From assembly GCA_002067205.1 (NCBI GenBank), contig MVQL01000129.1:1-64000 (forward strand): 64,000 nt of DNA, in the 5' to 3' direction. The notes under the pieces are model-generated. The model searched no databases. It had not been told where the DNA came from and worked only from the letters and a program-made list of their open reading frames with translations. Below, piece after piece: positions 28,736-39,103 of the stretch. Within the stretch, counting starts at the first letter, position 1. Each line of letters opens with the position of its first letter. The stretch comes from Pelotomaculum sp. PtaB.Bin104. GTDB taxonomy: Bacteria; Bacillota; Desulfotomaculia; Desulfotomaculales; Pelotomaculaceae. The position numbers and the translations under genes are program-made.

Positions 28736-28781
28736 TGGTCAATCCCGGGAATATAGCTTGCAAGCCCCCCGAGAATGACCA
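28736..28781 (-). terminator. Terminator of the NlpC/P60 gene
   Basis: TGGTCA (28736-28741) pairs with TGACCA (28776-28781), with inner CCCG/CGGG pairs. On the minus strand it is followed by TTTTTTATTTTATT. It lies about 140 bases after the hydrolase stop. Confidence 0.7.
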
Positions 28782-28919
28782 AACAGGATGTTTAACGTTA
28801 TACTATTAAGCTTAAAATAAAGGATCGCCAGCAAAAGCCAGTGGATTAATTTACTTAATAAGCGCTTAGCTGACCTGATTGCGCTGAAAGTAACAGCAAT
28901 TAACGGACAGCAGACAAGG

Positions 28920-30011
28920 TCAAGCAGGCAGCGCAGGGACATACCTTTTTGCTCCCCAATACTCCACATGATACATGCCGCTGTCTATGCCATCAAGCCG
29001 TACTGAGGAACTGCTGCTGGGAGAATGAATCATCATACCTTCTCCGGCATACAACCCAACATGGTGGATTTGGCCCTGACCACCCTTGGCCGCAAAAAAT
29101 ATCAGGTCTCCTGGCAAGAGTTCAATCTTTGCTACGGCTACACCTTCTTTTGCCTGTTCATCGGCATCTCTAGAAATAGTCACCCCCTGTGACTGATAGA
29201 GGCGCATGGTAAAGCCAGAACAGTCAAAGCCATAAGAAGCAGTACCGGCCCAAATATAACGCACACCTAAAAAGCTCTTTGCTTCATTAATTATTTCATC
29301 CCGGGAAAAGCTCAATTCTCTTGCCCTTTTAATATCTTGACTGGATAGATAACCTGTATTACCGTCGGGTAACCGGACGCTTACATATTTTTCACATTCT
29401 CCCAAGATCGGAAGTCTGGTTTGGTAGCAGATCTCGACTGAAGCGCCGGTTAACTCTTTGTTTTGGTAAAGCTTAATCACCGGTTTGGCTGCAACGGCAT
29501 TGGGCAGGTTCTCCAGCTCCGTTAAATAAATTTGATTAGTCACAATGTGCCCCGCAGGAACCCAACCGGGATATCCATATTCGCTTAAGCTGGTTTTCTG
29601 TTTTGTTGCTGCCACCTTTATCCAGTCACCCTGGCGCTCCAGAATTACCACCGGCTCACCAAAAACCGCCTGTGTTTCTGCCTTTCCCACCAGCCATAAC
29701 CGCATTTCAGTATCCATACCGGCAGCCCAGACAGACGGGTTAACTGGCTTATTCAAAATCAAGCGGTCATAATCACGGTTCAGCCCCGGGCTTGACCAGA
29801 GTACTATAACCGGCTCATTTACTGCTCCATATACAAAACCGGCCTGACTGCCATCTCCTTTTAATTCAGCCGGTGCCTCTTGGCTGGCTTGAATGTCCGG
29901 AGAAATCGTTTCCGGCCCGCCTGTCGCCCGGCATGACTTTAAGAAAAGTAAAACCTTAGCAGAAAATAACAGAGCGCTTTTACGGTTAAAATCCATAAAA
30001 AGTCGCACCAA
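28920..30011 (-). CDS. NlpC/P60 cell-wall peptidase with SH3-like domains
   Basis: 363 residues. An N-terminal hydrophobic stretch (ALLFSAKVLLFLKSC) looks like a signal, possibly lipoprotein-type with the Cys near residue 27. Two SH3-like wall-binding regions follow (PVVILERQGDWIKVAA, GWVPAGHI; then YVSVRLPDGNTGYLSSQDI). The C-terminal 130 residues are the catalytic domain with Cys in YGFDCSGFT and His in HHVGLYAG and MIHSP. It resembles the gamma-D-glutamyl-diamino acid peptidases (YkfC type). The start is TTG or GTG near 30011; the ATG five codons in is possible. Confidence 0.9.
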   Translation of the reverse strand: MVRLFMDFNRKSALLFSAKVLLFLKSCRATGGPETISPDIQASQEAPAELKGDGSQAGFVYGAVNEPVIVLWSSPGLNRDYDRLILNKPVNPSVWAAGMDTEMRLWLVGKAETQAVFGEPVVILERQGDWIKVAATKQKTSLSEYGYPGWVPAGHIVTNQIYLTELENLPNAVAAKPVIKLYQNKELTGASVEICYQTRLPILGECEKYVSVRLPDGNTGYLSSQDIKRARELSFSRDEIINEAKSFLGVRYIWAGTASYGFDCSGFTMRLYQSQGVTISRDADEQAKEGVAVAKIELLPGDLIFFAAKGGQGQIHHVGLYAGEGMMIHSPSSSSSVRLDGIDSGMYHVEYWGAKRYVPALPA

Positions 30012-30189
30012 CTTTTTCTTGTTTTATATCACCAAATATATTATATCTAACTCGGAGTTATAACTGACCTGAACTATGTTAGCTTAAATATCCTTAAGCG
30101 GCTCTCTTTTTTCAATTGAATTCAATTTTTACCGAATAAATGAAACAAATGAACTGTATTCCTTTTACACCTAAGCGAAAAATTCAAAA

Positions 30190-30226
30190 AAAATATAGCG
30201 CCGCAATACTTACGGCGCTATATTTT
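30190..30226 (-). terminator. Terminator of lysC
   Basis: A 14-bp stem (30190-30203 with 30213-30226, AAAATATAGCGCCG and complement) with a 9-base loop. On the minus strand it ends in a run of eight T. It lies 28 bases after the aspartokinase stop. Confidence 0.9.
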
Positions 30227-30253
30227 TCAGTTCCGTTTATTAGCTTAAAAAAT

Positions 30254-31477
30254 CTAGGAATCGGTTTCCTTGGCCAGGTTGAATTTGTCATGCAAGATCT
30301 GGATGGCTCTTTTAGCCTCCCCTTCTTCAATAACACAGGAGGTTTTAATTTCAGAGGTGCTGATCATCTCCAGGTTGATGCCTTCTTCTGCCAGCGCTCC
30401 GAACATCATAGCCGCAACGCCCGGGTTGCTGACCATGCCGGCCCCAACGATGGATACCTTGGCCACATTGTCGTTGCTGGTCATACCGCTGGCCCCAATT
30501 TCCGGTAAGATTTCCTGCACAACGGATAAAGCTTTATGCAAATCATCCCGGGAGCAAGTGAAGGAGATATCATTGCGCTCGTCTCTCGTTGCGCTCTGAA
30601 TGATCATATCCACGTTTATTTTATTATCAGCCAGTGATTTAAAAAGCTTATAAGCAATGCCGGGCTTATCAAAAACATCGTACAATCCAATTTTAGCAAC
30701 ATTAAGATCGTACGCCACTCCGGTAACAACTAGCGATCTTTCCATACTGTCTACCTCCTTTACGATCGTACCAAGATTGTGATTAAAACTGGAGCGAACA
30801 TGCAGCGGTATACTATATTGCATAGCCAATTCTACTGAACGGGGATGCAGCACCACTGCCCCCAGGTTAGCCAGTTCCAACATTTCATTATAGAAAACAA
30901 CATCTAGCTTGGCGGCATTGGGTTCTATCCTGGGATCCGCCGTATAAACTCCATCCACATCAGTATATATTTCGCACAGGTCTGCCTTTAGCGCCACGGC
31001 AAGAGCCACGGCAGTGGTGTCTGAGCCACCACGACCCAGGGTGGTTATGTCATTAGCATCATCAACACCCTGGAAGCCTGCTACAATGACGATGTTGCCA
31101 GCGTCCAGCTCTTTTTTCAAGCGGTCGGTACGCACTTCTAAAATTCTAGCCTTAGTGTGGGCATTGTCGGTCATAATCCCCACCTGGACACCGGTGAGCG
31201 AGATTGCCGGCACTCCCGTCTCTTTAATTGCCATCGCCAATAGCGCTATAGAAACCTGTTCTCCAGTGGATAGGATCATATCCATTTCCCGCTCCGGTGG
31301 GCTGTTGGTTATTTCTTTAACCAGGTTAATTAAATCATCGGTTGTGTCGCCCATCGCTGAAACGACTACTACTATGCTGTGTCCTTCTGAACGAACACCA
31401 GCTACCCGCCTGGCTACCCTCCGGATCCGCTCGGCGTCAGCTACCGAACTGCCTCCATATTTCTGTACAACCAGCAT
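30254..31477 (-). CDS. lysC: Aspartate kinase
   Basis: About 407 residues. It phosphorylates aspartate, the first step to lysine, threonine, methionine and diaminopimelate. It starts [11 protein letters not shown], has [14 protein letters not shown] near 150 and [13 protein letters not shown] near 178, then two ACT domains (from about residue 265) for amino-acid feedback. The ATG at 31477 is chosen: the purine tract GGCAGG lies eight bases before it but only two from the outer ATG. It is the last of three genes in the order hom, thrB, lysC. Confidence 0.97.
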   Translation of the reverse strand: MLVVQKYGGSSVADAERIRRVARRVAGVRSEGHSIVVVVSAMGDTTDDLINLVKEITNSPPEREMDMILSTGEQVSIALLAMAIKETGVPAISLTGVQVGIMTDNAHTKARILEVRTDRLKKELDAGNIVIVAGFQGVDDANDITTLGRGGSDTTAVALAVALKADLCEIYTDVDGVYTADPRIEPNAAKLDVVFYNEMLELANLGAVVLHPRSVELAMQYSIPLHVRSSFNHNLGTIVKEVDSMERSLVVTGVAYDLNVAKIGLYDVFDKPGIAYKLFKSLADNKINVDMIIQSATRDERNDISFTCSRDDLHKALSVVQEILPEIGASGMTSNDNVAKVSIVGAGMVSNPGVAAMMFGALAEEGINLEMISTSEIKTSCVIEEGEAKRAIQILHDKFNLAKETDS

Positions 31478-31556
31478 TATCATCGCCTGCCTTTTTTAGT
31501 CATCATTATTAGTAATTCGACAATTAAAATTTAAAAAAAATAAATCCTCTATTTCA

Positions 31557-32459
31557 TTATTTAACTTCCAGGGCCCTGGCGCCGACAGGGCTCGGCTTTA
31601 AAATCATTACACGGCACTTAACGCCATTCTGCCGGAAGGTATCGCCCATAACCCTGGCAATTAATTCAAAATTACTTTCGGCCAAGGCAACCACGGCCGG
31701 TCCGGCACCACTTACAGTTACCCCCCTGGCGCCGGCTAGCTTGGTCGCCGCCAGCACTTTTTTCATAACAGGAACAGATAGTGCGCGGTAATATTGTTGG
31801 AGATGATCTTCCATGGCAGTACCTAAGAGGCTCAGGTTGCCTTGCTGCAAAGCGGCTACCAGCAAGGCAACCCGCCCAACATTGAATACAGCATCCTGAA
31901 ACGGCACCTGGGATGGTAGAATATCCCTTAAATTGTTTGGGGGAAGTAAAAATTCTGGTACAGCCACTATGCTTTTCAGACCCTGGGGGGGCTGGATTTT
32001 TAAATATTTAGCCTCGCCGTCTGCAGGAAGCGAAACCACTATTCCACCCAATACAGCCGGTACAATACCAGGCGACCAGCCCCCAATGGAACTGGCCAGG
32101 GCAATAATCTCTTTGACCGAAAGTCGTCCTCCAGTGAGCAGGTTGGCAGCGATGATACCACCGACAATTGCTGCTGTGCCGGTTCCCAAACCGCGGGCAA
32201 CAGGCGCTTGATTGATCAACCGCAACCTTAGTCCGGCTGGAATGAAACCAACCTGCTGAAAAACACGCTGTGCCGCCTGATAAACCAGGTTGTCCCCGTT
32301 CCGGGGCAGATCGGCCGCCCCTTCGCCACTTACTTCAATAGTCAAGCCACTGGAGGCCGGGGTCATCTCTACAACATTATGTAATTCCAGCGCCATCCCC
32401 AGGCAGTCAAATCCCGGACCCAGGTTGGCCGTAGTTGCAGGTACTTGCACACGGATCAT
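31557..32459 (-). CDS. thrB: Homoserine kinase
   Basis: About 300 residues, GHMP kinase family. It phosphorylates homoserine for threonine synthase. It starts VQVPATTANLGPGFDCLG; the GHMP ATP motif is PVARGLGTGTAAIVGG near 85 (the usual GLGSSAA reads GLGTGTA); and GVTVSGAGPAVVAL is near 245. The ATG at 32459 follows AGGA by eight bases; the frame opens three codons earlier. It lies between hom and lysC. Confidence 0.95.
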   Translation of the reverse strand: MIRVQVPATTANLGPGFDCLGMALELHNVVEMTPASSGLTIEVSGEGAADLPRNGDNLVYQAAQRVFQQVGFIPAGLRLRLINQAPVARGLGTGTAAIVGGIIAANLLTGGRLSVKEIIALASSIGGWSPGIVPAVLGGIVVSLPADGEAKYLKIQPPQGLKSIVAVPEFLLPPNNLRDILPSQVPFQDAVFNVGRVALLVAALQQGNLSLLGTAMEDHLQQYYRALSVPVMKKVLAATKLAGARGVTVSGAGPAVVALAESNFELIARVMGDTFRQNGVKCRVMILKPSPVGARALEVK

Positions 32460-32669
32460 AAGCGGCATCCTGGTTGTCTCATTAGCTTAACCATCGTACG
32501 AGTCTTTGCCCGGTTAAGCAGCCCCCCTGTGACCAGGCTTTTGCTCCTTTTCACAATAAATTGTTCACTTAAGTAAAATGAACATGGATCAGAGAGACTT
32601 TCATCGTGAATCCAAAACTCAGTACAGCTGTAAATGGCCTGTTAATTAACGATATCTTTTTTTACCTTG

Positions 32670-33962
32670 CTAATCGCCCTCAGTACGGATAATACTGGTA
32701 ATTTGATGCACGGTAGGCAGTTCTTTAATGAGCTTAATAGCATCTTGAAAATTACCTTCAAGCACTTCATGTGTCACCAGAACTATTTCTGCGGCATTAC
32801 CGGTGGTGTGTCTTTGGAGCACAGAGGAAAGGCTTACCTCATGATTACCGAAGATCAGAGCGATACCGGCCAGAACCCCCGGTTTGTCGACGACATTCAG
32901 GCGGACGTAGTACTTAGTCAAGGTGGCACTCATCGGCTTAACCGGTTTTTCCTCAAAACAGGTACAGCTGATTATTCCCGGCACCTTCTTCAATAAGTTT
33001 CGGGCGGCGTTCATAACGTCGCCGACCACGGCGCTGGCGGTAGGCATTTCACCGGCGCCGCGCCCATAAAACATCACGTCACCCACCGCGTCCCCGCGAA
33101 TAAATATAGCGTTGTAAACATCACTAACGGCCGCCAGGGGGTGGCTTTTCGGCAACAAGGCCGGGTGTACTCTGACCTCGATTCCTTCCGCCGACTCCTT
33201 GGCGATACCCAGCAGCTTAATTACATAATTTAACTCACTGGCATAAGCTATGTCTTCGGCAGTTATACCGGTGATTCCTTCCACATACACTTGATCTAGT
33301 GCAATTCTGGTGTTAAAAGCGATTGAACTGAGAATAGTCAGCTTGCGCGCCGCGTCAAAGCCCTCCACGTCGGCGGAAGGATCTGCCTCAGCGTAACCCA
33401 GATCCTGCGCCTCCTTGAGCACCTGGTGAAAATCCAGCCCTTCTTTGCTCATTCTGGTCAACATATAATTGGTTGTTCCATTAATAATACCAATTACCTG
33501 CTCAATGCGGTTGGCGGCCAAACACTCTTTGAGAGGCCTGATAATGGGTATACCCCCGGCGACACTTGCTTCAAATAGAACATCACAGCAATTCGCCTCC
33601 GCAGCCTCGAAGAGTTCCCTCCCGTGCAGCGCAACCATGTCTTTATTGGCTGTTACAAGGCTTTTGCCGCGTCTAAGCGCACTCAGGGAATATTCCAGGG
33701 CCGGATTAATGCCGCCCATCACCTCAACCACCAAGTCAATTTCCGCATTGTCCACAATATCACTTATATTGGTGGTAAGCAAGCCTTCTTCGGGGACAAT
33801 ACCCCGGTTTTTCGCCAGGTCCCGCACCAGAATTTTTTTAATCTCGATCCGGGCACCCACCTTCTGCTCTATCCCAGTGCTATTATTTTTTAGAATGCGG
33901 TATACACCCCGGCCAACGGTGCCAAGACCCAACAGGCCAACGTTAATTACTTGTTCCACCAT
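32670..33962 (-). CDS. hom: Homoserine dehydrogenase
   Basis: 430 residues. It reduces aspartate semialdehyde to homoserine. The NAD-binding GLLGLGTVGRGVY starts at residue 9, the catalytic region GTTNYMLTRM is near 175, EADPSADVEGFDAARK near 198, and the C-terminal ACT domain (VVDKPGVLAGIA) senses threonine. AAAGAGGGG precedes the ATG. It is the first gene of hom-thrB-lysC. Confidence 0.97.
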   Translation of the reverse strand: MVEQVINVGLLGLGTVGRGVYRILKNNSTGIEQKVGARIEIKKILVRDLAKNRGIVPEEGLLTTNISDIVDNAEIDLVVEVMGGINPALEYSLSALRRGKSLVTANKDMVALHGRELFEAAEANCCDVLFEASVAGGIPIIRPLKECLAANRIEQVIGIINGTTNYMLTRMSKEGLDFHQVLKEAQDLGYAEADPSADVEGFDAARKLTILSSIAFNTRIALDQVYVEGITGITAEDIAYASELNYVIKLLGIAKESAEGIEVRVHPALLPKSHPLAAVSDVYNAIFIRGDAVGDVMFYGRGAGEMPTASAVVGDVMNAARNLLKKVPGIISCTCFEEKPVKPMSATLTKYYVRLNVVDKPGVLAGIALIFGNHEVSLSSVLQRHTTGNAAEIVLVTHEVLEGNFQDAIKLIKELPTVHQITSIIRTEGD

Positions 33963-34507
33963 ACTTTACCCCTCTTTCCTCAAACCAAACTAAATACGTC
34001 AATACATTTATATATATTCGGCGCCCTGCTCAGGATAGCAAAATTCAACTCAATCTATTTTACACTATTACATTTAATAATTAAATTTCATTCTGGTCAA
34101 CTAAAATTGCTCGGTTAACTCTGATGACATTATAACGTCTCTTTTTTCCAGGTGTCAAACATCGCTTCAGTTATTTTCGGTGAGGGTTATTTTGACCTAA
34201 TGACCGTAGAGATAGGATCAGGCTGGAAATATAGAACATGGTAAATAATGTATTAATAATTGAATGATAGGAAGATTAAACAAAGGTTAATGCGACTATG
34301 GAGTGTAAATTTGAACTTGGTGATCAAAAACTTGCGGACCAGTCAGCTTTCTTCTTTCTGTCGTAGTTAAAGACGTTAACTTTTAGTAGCACGTTTCATG
34401 CAAAATGTTTAACGAGACAACTGACGAAAGAATGATTTGCCGCATATACAAAAGATACTTTAAGAAACTAGTTCTTAAAGCCCGCTAAGTTTATTATCCC
34501 AAAGACA
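33963..34507. other. Long intergenic region without a clear gene
   Basis: 545 bases, mostly AT-rich. A 38-codon plus-strand frame without a start (about 34130-34250) contains FGEGYFDLMTVEIGSGW and could be a worn gene piece; it is not recognised. A perfect 9-bp hairpin (CTTTAAGAA/TTCTTAAAG at about 34459-34481) may end the minus-strand ger operon, although the U tail is weak. Confidence 0.35.
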
Positions 34508-34678
34508 TTAAAACTCCTGCCTGAAAAACAAGCTGTAAACAGCCAGGGCCAGGACCAGGGCGGCCAGGACGAAGACCCCGATCCCGCCGCGGCGGTATCC
34601 ATTTTTCAGCGCCCACAGGCCATAGGTACAGGTATAAAAACTAACGGCCAGTGGTACTACCAGCAGAAGCCACTTCAT
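34508..34678 (-). CDS. Small two-segment membrane protein after gerC
   Basis: About 56 residues from the ATG at 34678, which follows the gerC stop by one base and has AGGAGG nine bases upstream (inside the gerC end). Two membrane segments (near 2-20 and 32-52) are joined by a short basic turn (KNGYRRGG). It is translationally close to gerC, so it is likely part of the ger operon. Small extra subunits (GerD- or GerF-like in spirit) are known in such operons, but this one is not recognised. Confidence 0.65.
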   Translation of the reverse strand: MKWLLLVVPLAVSFYTCTYGLWALKNGYRRGGIGVFVLAALVLALAVYSLFFRQEF

Positions 34679-34679
34679 G

Positions 34680-35963
34680 TTAATCAGCCTCCTCATGTAG
34701 AGGTGCCGTTTTCAACTGGAGACCGGTCCGCCTCACCCTTGTATGCACAGTTACGTTAACCTGCGCCTCAGGATACCTTTCCCTCCAGTTAAAATCACGC
34801 CAGGGCTGCACGGTCCAAAAATGGGACTTCAGTTGCTCACCGAAGCCGAAGATATCTGATTTGAATTCCTCCTGGGTGCGCTTGATTAATTTTTCGCACC
34901 CTTCCTGGACATATTGTGAAAAAGCTGCTTCAAGGAATGGCTTGTATTCCGGGCTCTCGTAATTGATGCCGCTCAACATACCCGCGAGGTCAGCTTCCAG
35001 GTAGAGGTCGATGTCAACTGTGACACTGCCGTCCTCACCGATATGTGTCACATATTTGGGACTGCGCGCCTGGTGCACGAGTAAGGCAAGCGGCTGAGGC
35101 GTGGCAAGCGGGTCGAACATATTCATTAAGCCGTTTTCAAATTTACCCCGCAGCATTAGGTAAAAACTGGTTTCCTCACCGTTGATCATGCCTACCATCT
35201 TGTCTTCCCGGAAGACGGCGGTACCTTCGAATTGGGCCTTGTTCTCCCCGGTAATCGGTGCTTCCCCGGCAATATATTTACCCAGGGACAGTTCGCCCCC
35301 TTTTTTTACCCCCGGCTTGGCTGTCTCCAGCCCTCCTTCATGGATGGCCGCCAGCGGCAGGGTGGGTTGGATCGACCAGCTCTTGGTCTGCTCATAAAAT
35401 TCCTTAAATGTGGTGTCATGATACAGCCCATGGGCCTCGGACAAACTCCCGATTAGCTCATACTGTTTGGTGGGGCTGATCTCTAAAGGAGGCCGGTTTT
35501 TTTCCAGGAAATCTTTAGCCTTGCCACGGCAAACAAAAACAAAAGAGGTTGCCCGCAGTTCATAATACCTGGATAAACTGCTGAACCATTGGACAAGCCC
35601 TTCTCCGGCCAGTTCTTCAGATATAATGAAGGCTTTAGTATGCAATAGTGATAAATGCCGGCTGGTTGCCGTGTTGAACTGTTCCAGCCCGGCAAGCGGG
35701 CCCATGGTCTCCACGCTTTGGACGATAAAACTATTCCCATCCGCTCCTTTACCGCCCCCTCCACCCCCGGCCATTCCGGCGATCACCTTGGGGTTGGCTA
35801 TGCTGACAGTCACGACCAGGTTGTCCTTTTCTCCCTTGTCGAAGCCCATAGCCAGGACATAGGCGGTCTCATCGGTTTCCCTGCTGCCAAAACAGCCGGT
35901 CAAAAATAAGAGGGAAAGTGCTGCCAGAAAAAGAGCAAATATTTTAGCTGCCCGCACGCGCAC
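34680..35963 (-). CDS. Spore germination lipoprotein, GerC family
   Basis: 427 residues. The lipobox LTGC near residue 24 follows a short hydrophobic signal. The family start is ETDETAYVLAMGFDKG and the C-terminal region has VNVTVHTRVRRTGL. GerC is the lipoprotein subunit of the nutrient receptor in the spore inner membrane, working with GerA and GerB. A glycine run (GGGGGGKGADG) lies near residue 60. It overlaps the end of the gerB gene by 20 bases. Confidence 0.94.
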   Translation of the reverse strand: MRVRAAKIFALFLAALSLLFLTGCFGSRETDETAYVLAMGFDKGEKDNLVVTVSIANPKVIAGMAGGGGGGKGADGNSFIVQSVETMGPLAGLEQFNTATSRHLSLLHTKAFIISEELAGEGLVQWFSSLSRYYELRATSFVFVCRGKAKDFLEKNRPPLEISPTKQYELIGSLSEAHGLYHDTTFKEFYEQTKSWSIQPTLPLAAIHEGGLETAKPGVKKGGELSLGKYIAGEAPITGENKAQFEGTAVFREDKMVGMINGEETSFYLMLRGKFENGLMNMFDPLATPQPLALLVHQARSPKYVTHIGEDGSVTVDIDLYLEADLAGMLSGINYESPEYKPFLEAAFSQYVQEGCEKLIKRTQEEFKSDIFGFGEQLKSHFWTVQPWRDFNWRERYPEAQVNVTVHTRVRRTGLQLKTAPLHEEAD

Positions 35964-37083
35964 CCCTCCCCTTCAGCCAGAGCGCGGCAAGAATAAACAA
36001 TGGCATAATATAAATGGATACTAATACGAGCCACCTTAAATAATTGTCTATCTTGATAGTGGTGGCCATGTCATACGGCAGCAGGCTAAAAATGAACATG
36101 GCCAGCCCCAGGGGCCAGAGCAGGGGGCGATAGTCGGTCAGCTTTAGCGACCTGGCCAGGGAAACTGCCGTAGCGTAAAGGAGCAGGGATACTTTTAAAG
36201 CACCGACGATGACCCAGACCAGGATAAAAATTGCTTCCAGACGCTGGAAAAAGCGGCCGAGATAGATAGTCCGGGCCAGCCTTAAAAAAGGGAGGGTAAA
36301 TTCCTCACCGATAGGCCAGTTATAGGTTAAAACGAGGGATAATAGAGTGATCAGCAGCAGACCAAAGCCCATTAGTACAAACCTGTACCCAATCCTCGAA
36401 AATTTTTCAGCTCCACCCATCGCCTGGACAATCACCCCCACGATAAGCAATTCGCTGAAAGAAGCCGTACTGAGGGAGCCCAGTAAAAAAACTTCTTTCG
36501 GGCCTTTGCCGAAAACAGGCAATAGGTTGTGAAAGTTCCAAAACGGCATTAATGCAAAAATTAAGAAAAGCAACCCAACCAGTACGTACAGGTAAGTAAG
36601 GCGGGCTGTCCGCGCCAGTGCTTCTATACCCATATACGCGCCTAATACACCCATGGCCAGGAAGGCAGCATCCACTATACTAATGGGCGCGAAGCGCAGG
36701 GTGGTGGTCAGCATCGCCTCGCTGAACTCCCTGATAAAGGTGGCGCCGAGCAACTCTAATACCATGACTATGGCCAGAATATTTACAGCCATGCCCAGAT
36801 AAGGGCCGAAGGCCTGCTCGTTTATTTCAACAATAGTATTGCCCGGGCTTTTTTTCAGGATCAGGGATAAAACATATATCCCGCCTAGAGCAAGTAACAT
36901 TCCGCCAAGCGGCGTCATCCAGGTGGCCGGGCCGCCAATTTCGACCAGCGACCCGGCGTAGGAAAGAAAGATCCTGGCAATGCTCGACATTGCCAAAAGG
37001 ATAACCGCCTCGCCCGGGCCAAACGTGCCTTCTTTAATGATTTTTCCCACCATCCTTTTGCCTGAGCCAACCTCTTGATACAT
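35944..37083 (-). CDS. Spore germination permease, GerB (endospore germination permease) family
   Basis: 379 residues with about ten membrane segments, in the amino acid-polyamine-cation fold. It is the nutrient-sensing subunit of a Ger receptor. The first segment contains GPGEAVILLAMSSIARIF. The start at 37083 overlaps gerA by 50 bases; an inner ATG at 37053 would shorten this to about 20. The gene pairs A, B and C overlap throughout, so the receptor is probably made as one set. Confidence 0.93.
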   Translation of the reverse strand: MYQEVGSGKRMVGKIIKEGTFGPGEAVILLAMSSIARIFLSYAGSLVEIGGPATWMTPLGGMLLALGGIYVLSLILKKSPGNTIVEINEQAFGPYLGMAVNILAIVMVLELLGATFIREFSEAMLTTTLRFAPISIVDAAFLAMGVLGAYMGIEALARTARLTYLYVLVGLLFLIFALMPFWNFHNLLPVFGKGPKEVFLLGSLSTASFSELLIVGVIVQAMGGAEKFSRIGYRFVLMGFGLLLITLLSLVLTYNWPIGEEFTLPFLRLARTIYLGRFFQRLEAIFILVWVIVGALKVSLLLYATAVSLARSLKLTDYRPLLWPLGLAMFIFSLLPYDMATTIKIDNYLRWLVLVSIYIMPLFILAALWLKGRGARAGS

Positions 37084-38854
37084 CCGGCTGGCTGGTTATA
37101 TCCTGCGGGTTCAGGTAGTCCGGCCGCTTCTCGTGGAAAAAGAGCGGCAACCGGGTAACCACATCCGCGCCGGGAACGGTCCTGGGGCCGATTGGGGCCA
37201 GGTACGGCACGCCAAAGGACTTCAGGTTGGCTGTTATAATAATCTGGGTAAACAGGCCGATGGCGATTCCGAAAAAGCCCAGTGTTGCTCCCAAGGCAAT
37301 GTAAAAGAAGCGGTAGATCCGCAGCGAAAAAGCCAAGGAATAATACGGGATGGCAAACCCGGACAGCCCGGTTACAGCTACCAGGATTACCAGGACCGGG
37401 CTGACAATGTTAGCCTGTACGGCAGCCTGGCCTAAAATCAGCGCGCCGACGATGCCGATGGTCGAACCCATGGCACCGGGGATGCGCAGACCCGCCTCCC
37501 GGATCAGCTCAAAGGCTGTTTCCATCATGAGCACCTCAACAAGAGATGGGAACGGGACTTTTTCACGGTTCCCGGCAATGGCTAGGAGCAACTCTGTTGG
37601 GATCATTTCATGATGGAAAAGCACTACTGACAGGTAAAACCCCGGCAGCAAGAAGGATGTCATAAAAGCCAAAGCACGCAGGAAACGGATAAAAGTTCCT
37701 AACTGCCAGCGACTGTATAGCTCTTCACCGGTATGCAGCATTTCGTACATGGTGGCAGGCACAAGCAGGACAAAGGGGCTGCCGTCAACTATTATGGCCA
37801 CCCTGCCGTCGATAATGCCGGAGGCCACCCGGTCGGGGCGCTCTGTGGCCAATATCGTCGGGGTCAAGTTATAGGGGGTGTCCATGATCATTTCTTCGAG
37901 CATGCCGCTGCCAATTATACGGTCTGTCTTGATGCTGCTAATACGCCTTTTTACCTCTGCCACCAGGGCCGGGTTGGCGATGTCGCGCTGATACATTATT
38001 GCAACGAGAGCCCGGTTGCGGGCTCCTACTTCCAAATATTCAGTAGTTAGGTTTTCATTTTTAATTATTTTTCTGATTAATGATGTGTTTGAACGCAGGG
38101 TTTCACTAAAAGCTTCCTGTGGTCCGCGGACCACTTGCTCAATGGAGGGCCGGTCCACCCCCCGGTGCTCCCAGCCCTTGGTTTCCATCACCACCGCCTC
38201 GGCGCAGCCTTCAAGAAACAATGCTGTATCACCGTAATTTATTGCCTTCAGGATATCACTGAACCGTGACTGGACCGCTACCTGGTTGCCCGGTAGCATA
38301 TTTTCCTTGACATAGGCAGCCAGCTGTCCTTTTCCCGGCGGAATGGGCCGGACGGCAAAAAGCATCAGCGCCTGCAGCAGCAAGTTTTGGATGGACTTGT
38401 CCACCAGTCCGTCTATAAATACAATAAATCCCTCAATCACCGGGCTGGTGCCGAGCACAATATCCCTTATTACTATATCTTTGTTTTCCGGCAATCCGTA
38501 CAGCTTATTGATAAGCTCCCGGTTTTCTGCCAGGGAAGCACTGACCGAAAGGTTATTTGAAGCGGGCTCCGGTTGATTTTCTTCCGCCCCGCTGTTTTCT
38601 TTTTTCTTTTGCTTTTGGTTAGCTTTATTAGTGGGGCGGATAGGCTTTTTAAAGGCGCGGCGGGGGGCAGGCGCTTTTCCTTGATGTGCCGGGGCGGCAT
38701 CACTTTGGCTATTCCCGGGAGCCTGGCGCCCCGGTGGGGATCCGCCTTTTGAGTTGTTATGACTATCGTCTGCCGATTCCTTTAAAACAAACCCCTCTTG
38801 CTGGGTATTTTCCTGATAGGTAATCAATTTGAGCATATTCTTCAGGGTACTCAT
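37034..38854 (-). CDS. Spore germination receptor subunit, GerA family
   Basis: About 606 residues from the ATG at 38854, which has AGGTG six bases upstream. After an unusual, basic, low-complexity leader (residues about 25-90, rich in Pro, Lys and Gln) comes the GerA N-terminal domain (GTSPVIEGFIVFIDGLVDKS), then about five membrane segments. GerA-type proteins form the ring channel of the germinant receptor. It is the first gene of the gerA-gerB-gerC operon. Confidence 0.94.
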   Translation of the reverse strand: MSTLKNMLKLITYQENTQQEGFVLKESADDSHNNSKGGSPPGRQAPGNSQSDAAPAHQGKAPAPRRAFKKPIRPTNKANQKQKKKENSGAEENQPEPASNNLSVSASLAENRELINKLYGLPENKDIVIRDIVLGTSPVIEGFIVFIDGLVDKSIQNLLLQALMLFAVRPIPPGKGQLAAYVKENMLPGNQVAVQSRFSDILKAINYGDTALFLEGCAEAVVMETKGWEHRGVDRPSIEQVVRGPQEAFSETLRSNTSLIRKIIKNENLTTEYLEVGARNRALVAIMYQRDIANPALVAEVKRRISSIKTDRIIGSGMLEEMIMDTPYNLTPTILATERPDRVASGIIDGRVAIIVDGSPFVLLVPATMYEMLHTGEELYSRWQLGTFIRFLRALAFMTSFLLPGFYLSVVLFHHEMIPTELLLAIAGNREKVPFPSLVEVLMMETAFELIREAGLRIPGAMGSTIGIVGALILGQAAVQANIVSPVLVILVAVTGLSGFAIPYYSLAFSLRIYRFFYIALGATLGFFGIAIGLFTQIIITANLKSFGVPYLAPIGPRTVPGADVVTRLPLFFHEKRPDYLNPQDITSQPDVSRGWLRQKDGGKNH

Positions 38855-38878
38855 ACCACACCTGCCAGTATCGATCAT

Positions 38879-39103
38879 TTGGTAAATATATTGCCCTGAT
38901 TGGGATGCACTATTCGGTTAAATTTACAAGCCAGTCTGTGTTTATTAACATAATATGGCGTTGATTCTTTAAACCATGATCTACTTTTGACCAGCCCTTT
39001 TAACTTTGTGGTATACTTTAAACCAGCCCTGATCATTATAAAGATAGATTATTATTCGGCAGACGGCAGACATAAGATGCTAATTTGTTAAGGCGGTGAT
39101 CTG
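38879..39103. other. Intergenic region upstream of gerA
   Basis: About 225 AT-rich bases. Sigma-G- or sigma-F-type promoters would be expected for gerA, but none can be pointed to with confidence. No gene is recognised. Confidence 0.35.

Noticed and set aside
28739-28969. A 76-codon minus-strand frame after the NlpC/P60 gene
   Set aside because: It overlaps the end of that gene, has no ribosome-binding site and ends in the terminator.
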